Below are positions 15,801 through 21,110 of a stretch of DNA of 21,110 nucleotides, one piece after another (position 1 is the stretch's first letter; each line of letters begins with the position of its first letter). Location: IMG/VR virus record IMGVR_UViG_3300042691_006598, positions 1 to 21,110 of that record. One strand, 5' to 3'. The translations under genes and the position numbers were made by a program. The notes below the pieces were generated by a model. The model ran no database searches and was not told the origin of the DNA. It was given only the letters and a program-made list of their open reading frames with translations. Source of the stretch: a virus.

Positions 15801-17735
15801 GAGGCAGCCAGTAGTTTAGTAGGGTTAGCTACTGCTAAGGAAAAGAATAGAACATATAAAGCGTTTACGTCTGCTGTACTTAGACAAACAGAAAGCGTAC
15901 CTGAGCTTCGTCAGAAACTTCTAGATGTACTGAATCCTGAGACATCTAAGTTTATGCGAGATATTTCTAGTAAGGATGCTACAGGTAAACTTCAAGAAGC
16001 TCTTAAGATGAATGAAGGTAAGCTTAGGGAACTAGCTACACAAGGTAAAACCGTAGCCTCCAGTATGCTTGATATTAAACTTACTGACATCTTAGCTAAT
16101 ACTTATAAAGTAATAGGAACCGACAAGAATCCTAGTGTTGCTTTAGTTGAGTCCATTAAGGCACTTAAGGAATCTCCTGATTTCCAAGCGTTATACATGG
16201 CGTCTCAAGGGACTGATTCTGCTAAGATGATAGATGTATTACTCAATCTACCTGACGATGCAGATCTAAACGGTGTTCTGAAGAACCTTCAAGATCACAT
16301 AGATAGGTTTGATTCTCTTATGTATAAAGACGTATCAGCTATGAAAGACCCTGCTAACACGGGGGCTGTCCTTAATCTGGTAAGTAATATTGATAAGTTA
16401 GATGAAGTACAAGCCGATCTTATAATCAACGGTGACTTGGGTAAAGCTGCTCCTCATATGATTAAGATTGTGATGGAGGACGCGTTGAAAATGTCTGATG
16501 ATGGATTAAGTGTAGCTTCTATTGACGCGGCATTGCGTAAATATGAGAAAGGACTTGAGCGCCTTCCGGGAGGAGCTGACGCTATATTACAACTTAAAAC
16601 ATTAAAGGGAGCCCAAGGTGTTTTAAGTAGACTCAACGCGACTGTAGGTAAAGGTAAATCGGCGGATGTTGTTGAACATAACACAGTGGTGGACAGGGTT
16701 TTAGGTTGGATACCTAGTGTATTCTCCGACTTCAGATCCGCTAACAAAGGGATAACTAGCTATCAATTCGCTGCCGTGTCTAGTGTTGTTAATATAGCCA
16801 AAGGTGAATACAGAGCTCTTAAGAAAACAGAACAGAAGGCCGCAACAGAATTGATTGTAGCTGCCTTGAGAGATAAGGGAGTGTACGAGCGTGTTATGCA
16901 GTTTGATAAGTCTATGAAGGACGCATCTCCTGCAGAGAGATTACGTGGTTTGTCTCTTATGTTCCATGCTGCTAACGGGGCTCGATTAGGTGCTTTGGAA
17001 GCTATGATAACGTACTCAGACCCTACGTTAACTGATGAGGAACGTAGAGAAGCTTTACATAACTCCCCTGAATACAAGGAAGTGGAAGCTGAAGATTTAG
17101 CTGCGGAACAAGCTTCTTACGGTAACCGTCCAGATGGTACTCCAAAAGGTAAAGGGTTCCTAGGTGAACTTAAGACAACAAACGGAGACGTTATGACTGA
17201 ACTATCTTTCTCGGTTGAGTTGGATGGTAAGGAAGTATTAATGCCTGCCATAGTTCCAACGTTGTCTAAGAGTGAAATAAAGCATCTTCAGGAGACACAG
17301 GAGATAACGCCTGAGATACAGAATAAGGCTGTGGATCACGCTATGGGTCGTATTAAAGAAGGAAAGAGTCCTTTCTACGAGGAAGGAGAACAGGATAAGC
17401 CAAAGGAAATCCCTAAGACCCTTCAGAGACCTGAGTCACAAATGGAAGCCTCTGATGAAGCTATGTCTTGGTTAGAGTCTATGGCTGAACCAGAGACCTA
17501 TGAGTATGGTCTAGCAGGTCCTATCACGGATGACATGGACGCTAATGAGGCTGCGTTTACCAAACAGGTACTCAAGTTCTCCGAGTTACGTTCAGCGGGA
17601 TACACGAAGGAACGTGTTGTAGATATGATCAAATCCATGAAAACAGCAGATAACCAAGTTAAGGATACTATGTTAGAAGCTGCAGAAGAAGCCTATCGTG
17701 TAGACGAGAAGCCTACTAAATATGAGGAGAATTAA
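12897..17735 (+). CDS. Giant internal virion / DNA-ejection protein, 1612 aa
   Basis: Largest gene in the window. Residues 1-150 are acidic, Pro/Gln-rich and probably disordered. A helical region follows. Residues about 305-425 are Ala/Gly/Val-rich with possible membrane-interacting helices. The long remainder is mainly charged helix. Near the C-terminus, residues about 1408-1494 form a recognisable phage module: NRPDGTPKGKGFLG, a beta region, PAIVPTLS, then a helix with AVDHAMGRIKEGKSPF. This module recurs in unrelated phages, alone or at the end of large structural proteins. Size and last place in the cassette match T7 gp16 (1318 aa), but the transglycosylase (SLT) motif of gp16 is not visible. 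SD TAGGAG before ATG. It probably forms part of the trans-envelope channel; this is inference. Confidence 0.75.
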   Translation: MAVNMNPTNTAISSTKAGSLVMRPTQVASVSNVDEPEETLDNLTAVAPEIKQQDPNVVLPSSQSQDTSQEPQVIPEVPSEAITEPVEITDEEPQMFDPAKPVAHASPEESEEYLAEMYGDIELAAEDDSSIYDIELDTESDLVKETYELRNEKKAQEVANKTMVGAKESYTADDMVKVFEGSKFSALQKAKEEYSSWENIGKRFALSTLEFPRYLATMPDAAAVSLTSAVTGKDFKKATTMYERALRGDGLLTALTSWAYDNWVTDPVYGRNGKKTVDQKFENDLISDIEKEHGVKLEEDYLFWQGMKEAGGTAVVGGVLSGFKTLTKEGAKRTAAGLPQVGKTEATGFVVNEGVKAGTMAVASVAASAKALEVFHPESAEGKLLVGMSAGTAAPVALSAANAAMSKVVPYTLSGMAIRVSRVVLNKVPELHKNLTLNRETNKIMRVEGVDYPTALRRYYERKDAQDGSTTKELAFRLLNDTEMTESERLDAVNTLINAAVSDPYSREAAILRAANQTLGKDIDSLGDAWTQADLLSSAFDNEDFKVTAMDMYQGKYTEEFVNLHQSLNADTIVKDQVKMLDLIRGQLQKATDLSDLERGELSLAAKTLEKSIQEHMQSTLTEQQANVAAALDYHTGMKYDPNAPATDSLTGVRGALEGIKGLVKGMLRTGYASIDSLGVHRSTSAYKEINNFLEGMDRANPAYSEIKKAFSSLTADSVGRIFGETNDPTLLITGAQKNPTSLFSPAALNATDALVYLTPEQFTTLTGVKVSKEPKKAKTSIAKITSIKLRSSDDGAFVVEAASDAKLSAGLGQSSLIPVSFNSADISPEGLIRINDQSGSVIELNVKQQLTKTGDDRHNIALTQKAIVDARKKGNLSTEGPFSSLFPKFDSTKLPVSYMELDQFQRRIRKLRRDAQYALRTDEASVYEELNGILEQSIQHMLKDDPDALNNRKLMDTLYGDSFIPNYEAASSLVGLATAKEKNRTYKAFTSAVLRQTESVPELRQKLLDVLNPETSKFMRDISSKDATGKLQEALKMNEGKLRELATQGKTVASSMLDIKLTDILANTYKVIGTDKNPSVALVESIKALKESPDFQALYMASQGTDSAKMIDVLLNLPDDADLNGVLKNLQDHIDRFDSLMYKDVSAMKDPANTGAVLNLVSNIDKLDEVQADLIINGDLGKAAPHMIKIVMEDALKMSDDGLSVASIDAALRKYEKGLERLPGGADAILQLKTLKGAQGVLSRLNATVGKGKSADVVEHNTVVDRVLGWIPSVFSDFRSANKGITSYQFAAVSSVVNIAKGEYRALKKTEQKAATELIVAALRDKGVYERVMQFDKSMKDASPAERLRGLSLMFHAANGARLGALEAMITYSDPTLTDEERREALHNSPEYKEVEAEDLAAEQASYGNRPDGTPKGKGFLGELKTTNGDVMTELSFSVELDGKEVLMPAIVPTLSKSEIKHLQETQEITPEIQNKAVDHAMGRIKEGKSPFYEEGEQDKPKEIPKTLQRPESQMEASDEAMSWLESMAEPETYEYGLAGPITDDMDANEAAFTKQVLKFSELRSAGYTKERVVDMIKSMKTADNQVKDTMLEAAEEAYRVDEKPTKYEEN

Positions 17736-18011
17736 ATGGACTGGTCAACAATTGCGGCAGTTGCTGGTGTCACCTTTACGGTAACAGGTGCACTAGGTAG
17801 TCTTCTGTTGAAAGCTTTTATTAACCCTGTGCACCAACAGGTACTTAGTATCGAGGGCTTTATGAAAGATCATGAAGATAGACTTAGGAATCTTGAGAAC
17901 CAGAGTGCGGCTCATAGTATTCATTTGGAGAACTTAATGAAAGCTGTGGACCGCTTGGTTACTAAGATCGATGAGCTAGTATCATTTGAGAAGACAAAAC
18001 AAAAGGAGTAG
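17736..18011 (+). CDS. Membrane-anchored coiled-coil protein (holin- or spanin-like)
   Basis: A 91-residue product with one N-terminal transmembrane segment (IAAVAGVTFTVTGALGSLLLKA, about residues 6-27). A coiled coil follows (HEDRLRNLENQ..., HLENLMKAVDRLVTKIDELV, about 45-83), then a Lys-rich end. This one-TM-plus-coil layout is common in phage proteins annotated as holin accessory, hemolysin-like or inner-membrane spanin subunits. Nothing here separates these options. It begins directly after the stop of the 1612-residue gene (TAAATG) with a TGAGGAG SD, and is followed two bases later by a second membrane protein, which favours a lysis role. Topology is uncertain because charged residues flank both ends weakly. 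Confidence 0.7.
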   Translation: MDWSTIAAVAGVTFTVTGALGSLLLKAFINPVHQQVLSIEGFMKDHEDRLRNLENQSAAHSIHLENLMKAVDRLVTKIDELVSFEKTKQKE

Positions 18012-18013
18012 GT

Positions 18014-18463
18014 ATGTGGAGTACTATCGTTGACATCCTAAGTCGTCCATTGACTTCTTGGGTTGAAGGTAGGGAATCACGTAAGTACCTTAGAGAGGAG
18101 GGTAACCTTGAGATAACTAAAGCCAAGGTTGCCCTTGAGGTTGCTAAGTATACCGCTGAAGCTGAGAGGCTCAAGGCTGGTGACTTAGCTGACGCTGACT
18201 ATGATAAGCAGGCTCAAATGGAGAAGAGGTTCACCTTAGCTGATGAACTTCTTACCTGTTGTGTTGTGCTTCTAGTTACAGCGCACTTCTTCTTTCCAGA
18301 GGAACTTAAGAAAGGCTGGGAAGCCATGGGTTACTCTAGTGCACCTTGGTGGCTTGAGTTCATAATCGTAGGCATGTTCGTTAGTGTCTTTGGCTTGATG
18401 CGACTCTTTAGAGCGTTCAATCCGTTTGGTAACAGAGATAAAGGAGATAGCAAGAATGGCTAA
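18014..18463 (+). CDS. Holin-like two-membrane-segment protein
   Basis: A 149-residue product. The N-terminal half is soluble and helical (WVEGRESRKYLREEG at about 16-30, then EITKAKVALEVAKYTAEAERL at about 33-53). The C-terminal half has two hydrophobic helices: LLTCCVVLLVTAHFFF (about 79-94) and LEFIIVGMFVSVFGLMRLF (about 113-131). The end is basic and polar. A helical Arg/Lys/Ala/Glu N-domain followed by C-terminal membrane helices, next to another small membrane protein, resembles holins of the three-TM gene-transfer-agent type and related phage proteins. I see only two clear TM helices. AAAGGAG SD. The last 8 bases overlap the next gene. A holin function is plausible but unproven, and no endolysin gene is adjacent. 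Confidence 0.7.
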   Translation: MWSTIVDILSRPLTSWVEGRESRKYLREEGNLEITKAKVALEVAKYTAEAERLKAGDLADADYDKQAQMEKRFTLADELLTCCVVLLVTAHFFFPEELKKGWEAMGYSSAPWWLEFIIVGMFVSVFGLMRLFRAFNPFGNRDKGDSKNG

Positions 18464-18842
18464 CCAATTATACCCTAAGGCTAAGCAAGCGTTCTTAGGG
18501 GCCCTTATTGACATGGATACTGATGATATCCGTGCATGTTTAACTAGAACAGCGTATAACGCATCACATGAGTTCCTGTCGTCTATTACGGACATCGTAG
18601 CGACCTCAAGTCAACTTACGTCTCCAACGATCACTGACGGTGTGTTTGATTCTGCTGACTTTGTGTATCCCTCAGTAGCCGCTGGTGCTGCCACTAACTT
18701 CATTGTGCTCTATAAGAACACAGGGACCGCTGGTACAAGTAGACTGATTGCTCATATTGATACCGCTTCAGGGTTACCTGTGACTCCTGATGGTACCAAT
18801 ATTAACGTTAACGTAAACGCTTCAGGGTGGTTCACATTATGA
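18456..18842 (+). CDS. Conserved small virion protein (tail/decoration type)
   Basis: The start at 18456 is preferred over an in-frame TTG at 18426 because AAGGAG lies at 18441-18446, 9 bases before the ATG. The 128-residue product has LYPKAKQAFLGALIDMD (about 5-21) and ASHEFLSSI (about 36-44). Further on come FDSADFVYPSV (about 64-74), LYKNTGTAGTSRLIAHIDTASGLPVTPDG (about 84-112; key residues LYK.TGT, SRLIA.ID, GLPVTP.G) and a C-terminal aromatic end (GWFTL). This is a well-populated phage family found near fibre or tail genes in many tailed phages. It is probably a beta-sandwich virion component; its exact role is not established. It overlaps the previous gene by 8 bases and the next by 4 (ATGA). 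Confidence 0.88.
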   Translation: MANQLYPKAKQAFLGALIDMDTDDIRACLTRTAYNASHEFLSSITDIVATSSQLTSPTITDGVFDSADFVYPSVAAGAATNFIVLYKNTGTAGTSRLIAHIDTASGLPVTPDGTNINVNVNASGWFTL

Positions 18843-19018
18843 TTAACATGCTAAAGGTTATGTGGTTCAAGTGGTTGAGACATCGTACGTTAAGTAAGGT
18901 GGAAACTTTGGGTATAGAAAGAATTTATCTAAAGGAAAAACAACTGGAACTTAAAGAGAGAGCTGAGGTTTACTTAGAGAAAACTAAGGAACTAAAGCGT
19001 TTAACACATCAAGATTAG
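18839..19018 (+). CDS. Tiny basic coiled-coil protein, 59 aa
   Basis: The start is the ATG of an ATGA overlap with the previous gene, with GGGTGG as a weak SD upstream. An in-frame GTG at 18827 is less likely. The product has a short amphipathic basic N-terminus (MLKVMWFKWLRHR, about 4-16). A charged helix follows with LKEKQLELKERAEVYLEKTKELKRL (about 31-55; Leu at heptad-like spacing). No family is recognised. It sits between two virion genes and could be an assembly or regulatory peptide. Being short and lacking known motifs, it is less certain than its neighbours, although the tight ATGA overlap and full use of the space before the next SD support translation. Confidence 0.6.
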   Translation: MINMLKVMWFKWLRHRTLSKVETLGIERIYLKEKQLELKERAEVYLEKTKELKRLTHQD

Positions 19019-19029
19019 GGGATACATAA

Positions 19030-19689
19030 ATGAGCGGATTATCAGAAGCAATTGAAGCTAAACGTGGGTTACCAGTTAGTCAAATATTAGAGGAACTCAA
19101 GGCCGAAACAATTGACGTTGTAGGTCCCATTGAGGGTAAGGACCTTAGGGACGTAGTGACTGTCCTGTGTAGTGGTTTAGATTATAGACTATCTCAAGCC
19201 CCTGATAGTCCGCTTAAATCCGCTTTGGTACGTGCGTTCAATAGTATGAGCATTGCTGAATTTGGTTTTAACTTAGCGGACCCTGTGGTGGCCTCTATGT
19301 TAGATGCAGGTGTGGAGGCAGGTCTTGTAGACGTCAATGAGAGACTGTGGTTCTATGGTATCGCTACTAAGCAGGTGCCTAAGTATCCTAATGTTGAACT
19401 CAGGGATGTATTAGCTGTGATTGAACCTGAGAAACTTGATGGTACTTGGCATGAAATCGAAGAAACCTCAGGTCAATCTTTTCAACTTCAGTTGAACACC
19501 AGACCGCCTGAAACAACGCATATTGTCGTGCAATGGCAAGGCGTTGACGGTGAGTGGTATCACGCCACAGCATTACATGGCTTATTAGCTCCGGTGCAGT
19601 ATCGAGCACAGCTTCCGTTCTATGGCGTACCACGCAAGCTGCGCTGGCGCTGTGAGTATTTGCTGGACGGTCAAGTGATGGTGGCTTGA
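19030..19689 (+). CDS. Fibre-associated protein: helical N-domain plus beta C-domain
   Basis: A 219-residue product. The N-terminal ~138 residues are helical, with LRDVVTVLCSGLDYRLSQAPDSPLKSALVRAF (about 39-70; key residues DYRL..APDSPLK) and FNLADPVVASMLDAGVEAGLVDVNER (about 80-105). This is a pattern I recognise from small phage proteins beside fibre genes. Residues about 140-219 are a different, beta-rich domain (FQLQL, HIVVQWQGVDGEWYHA, RKLRWRCEYLLDGQVMVA) that resembles a fibronectin-like fold. Codon use changes near the domain border (about 19444), moving to more CCG, GGC, CGC and CTG, matching the next gene. It probably links the virion to the lectin-like fibre encoded one base downstream. 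AGGGGA SD. Confidence 0.75.
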   Translation: MSGLSEAIEAKRGLPVSQILEELKAETIDVVGPIEGKDLRDVVTVLCSGLDYRLSQAPDSPLKSALVRAFNSMSIAEFGFNLADPVVASMLDAGVEAGLVDVNERLWFYGIATKQVPKYPNVELRDVLAVIEPEKLDGTWHEIEETSGQSFQLQLNTRPPETTHIVVQWQGVDGEWYHATALHGLLAPVQYRAQLPFYGVPRKLRWRCEYLLDGQVMVA

Positions 19690-19690
19690 T

Positions 19691-21110
19691 ATGTCGTTTT
19701 ATTGTGCGTTTAACGCAACCAGCTTTGACGCTGCAGGTAGCCTCTCCTTTCCCTTGTGGACAGGCGGCAGCACGACAACATCTTGGGAAGTTGAGGTTGA
19801 TTTCTCTGTAACATCGCTTGCATCACAAATAACTCTCGTCGGTAACACGGGTGCTGTTAGTGGTGCCTTTGATATTTTTACAAACGGTGCTATCGGGCTG
19901 CGTGCGTGGGTAGCGTCCGCAGCAGGACTTGTTGTTGTTGGTAACAGGTATACGGCAAAAGTGACAAGGGAGGGTACAAATACCCTTCGCGTGTATTTAA
20001 AACTTGCGTCAGAGTCAACTTACGGTGCTGCTGTTGCAACGTACAGCACAGCCAACACGATTCCTTACAATGCGCTAGGCAGAAACCAAAACACGCCCGT
20101 TGTGAGGGCGGTCAACTTTTACGGCGCAAAACTCACTGGTGGGACGTATGGCGAAACTTGGAGCGGATTGAACGCGCCATCCACGGGTACAACGTGGACT
20201 GGTGCAAACGGTAATCAAATAACACTACAAGGGACGCAAGGCACCGCCGATGCTTGGTGGGTTTTCTACAACTCCATCACCAACACCAGAAGCCTTTACC
20301 CGCTCAACATTCCATCAGGTACGCCCGTATCAATCGACATAAACAACTACTTCACTGGCGCAACTAGCTACGCAATCCAGTCAGGTTCACTACCTGCGGG
20401 TCTAACGCTCTCTGGCAGCATCATCAGCGGGACTGTTGCAGCTAATGCCGCGAGTCAGTTTACGATTCGGGCTAGTAACAGCATTGATTTGCTGGATGTT
20501 GTGAGTGTTGTGCAGGTTGGAACTAATTGGGCGTTAAGTTTCGATGGCGTTAATGATGAAGTTACTTTCCCAGACGTATTGGCGGGTGCTAGTACATTTG
20601 AAATCAACTTTGACCTGACAATCAAAGCTGCACCACTTAGTTACAACTCTTTGTTGTCGAATAATAACTCCTCTGGCGGGACGGCAAGAAACCACATATT
20701 TACGCGGAGCAACCGCGCTATTGAGGTGTCTTGCGTTATAGGTGGCGTTCGAAGGGTGTTCGAAACATCCGCTGGTGTATTTACATTTAACCAGCGCGTT
20801 TTGCTAGACCTGCTATATGACGGCGCGAACCTAACTTTGCGTGTCGACGGTGTGGTGCGCGGCAGTGTTGCTGCCACCGGTGTATTAAACACAATCAGCG
20901 GTGTCGGTGATAGAGGATTTACACGAGTTGGTAATAACGCCTCGTTGGGCTACCCTAACATTGATTTGTATTCTCTACAGTTCAAAGCGGAGGGTTCGAC
21001 TGTCCGCAATTACATTCCAAGTGGGTCAGGTAATGCACTCGTTGACACGATAAATAGCGCGAATAACGGCACTCTAGTTAACTTCCCCACCGACGATAGC
21101 GAATGGATAG
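19691..21110 (+). CDS. Lectin-like tail fibre protein, partial (3' end outside window)
   Basis: The frame stays open for 473 codons to the window edge, so the C-terminus is missing. Residues 1-190 form a first concanavalin/LamG-like beta-sandwich. Residues about 200-276 look like a putative Ig domain of the He_PIG type (YAIQSGSLPAGLTLSGSIISG..., about 227-247). Residues 279-432 are a second LamG-like domain (ALSFDGVNDEVTFP at 281-294, LTLRVDGVVRGSV at 381-393). A segment ending NGTLVNFPTDDSEWI (459-473) follows, of a kind seen after lectin domains in phage fibres. The order suggests a carbohydrate-binding fibre. Codon use (AAC, GGC, GCG, ACG) differs from the rest of the window, suggesting recent acquisition. 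ATG one base after the previous stop; the SD is weak, so coupling is likely. Confidence 0.82.
   Translation, partial: MSFYCAFNATSFDAAGSLSFPLWTGGSTTTSWEVEVDFSVTSLASQITLVGNTGAVSGAFDIFTNGAIGLRAWVASAAGLVVVGNRYTAKVTREGTNTLRVYLKLASESTYGAAVATYSTANTIPYNALGRNQNTPVVRAVNFYGAKLTGGTYGETWSGLNAPSTGTTWTGANGNQITLQGTQGTADAWWVFYNSITNTRSLYPLNIPSGTPVSIDINNYFTGATSYAIQSGSLPAGLTLSGSIISGTVAANAASQFTIRASNSIDLLDVVSVVQVGTNWALSFDGVNDEVTFPDVLAGASTFEINFDLTIKAAPLSYNSLLSNNNSSGGTARNHIFTRSNRAIEVSCVIGGVRRVFETSAGVFTFNQRVLLDLLYDGANLTLRVDGVVRGSVAATGVLNTISGVGDRGFTRVGNNASLGYPNIDLYSLQFKAEGSTVRNYIPSGSGNALVDTINSANNGTLVNFPTDDSEWI

Noticed and set aside
18426-18455. TTG at 18426 as start of the conserved small virion protein
   Set aside because: AAGGAG at 18441-18446 serves the ATG at 18456, and the family begins with the N.LYPK-type N-terminus found there.
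1-21110. T7-type or sigma70 promoters, tRNA genes, attachment sites, and reverse-transcriptase-linked variable repeats
   Set aside because: I scanned the few gaps and the fibre genes and found no convincing promoter consensus, cloverleaf, integrase-linked repeat or template/variable repeat pair.

Overview
This window is the virion-structure half of a tailed-phage genome, almost certainly a short-tailed (podovirus-type) Caudoviricetes phage. All supported genes lie on the + strand, are packed head to tail with overlaps or gaps of a few bases, and mostly have a clear Shine-Dalgarno (SD) sequence. There is no sign of a bacterial chromosome: no tRNA, rRNA, IS element, CRISPR array or metabolic gene. 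There is no tape-measure, tail-tube or baseplate set as in long-tailed phages. Instead, tail-tubular A-like and B-like proteins follow the capsid gene, and a set of very large helical proteins resembles a podovirus ejection (internal virion) cassette. The base composition and protein style suggest a phage of a Gram-negative, probably aquatic, gammaproteobacterium, but this is an impression and not a sequence match.

Layout. (1) Head, 1-2168: a small head gene, a scaffolding protein and the major capsid protein, closed by a strong intrinsic terminator at 2135-2168. (2) Tail and first receptor-binding locus, 2187-7042: tail tubular A-like and B-like proteins, a fibre or adaptor protein with a GHTHDG motif, an Asp-box beta-propeller protein, a small helical protein and a small membrane protein. 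(3) Ejection cassette, 7108-17735, about half the window: five proteins of 673, 400, 209, 636 and 1612 residues. Features include an 18-unit 11-residue repeat array, a cationic amphipathic helix followed by an Ala/Gly-rich hydrophobic region, and a recurrent phage C-terminal module. (4) Membrane/lysis candidates, 17736-18463: one protein with a single membrane segment plus coiled coil and one with two membrane segments. No endolysin is visible. (5) Second fibre locus, 18456-21110: a conserved small virion protein, a tiny coiled-coil protein, a helical-plus-beta adaptor and a lectin-like fibre that runs off the right edge.

The genes fit one assembly programme. Scaffold and coat build the procapsid, the tubular proteins complete the neck and tail, and two separate loci supply candidate receptor-binding proteins. 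The large helical proteins would be packaged inside the head and injected to carry DNA across the envelope. Portal, terminase, replication and endolysin genes lie outside the window.

The most unusual points are the hendecad array at 8323-8916 with its 99-base higher-order period, a codon-usage break near 19444 that suggests a swapped host-range module, and a related helical module beside each of the two candidate receptor-binding genes.
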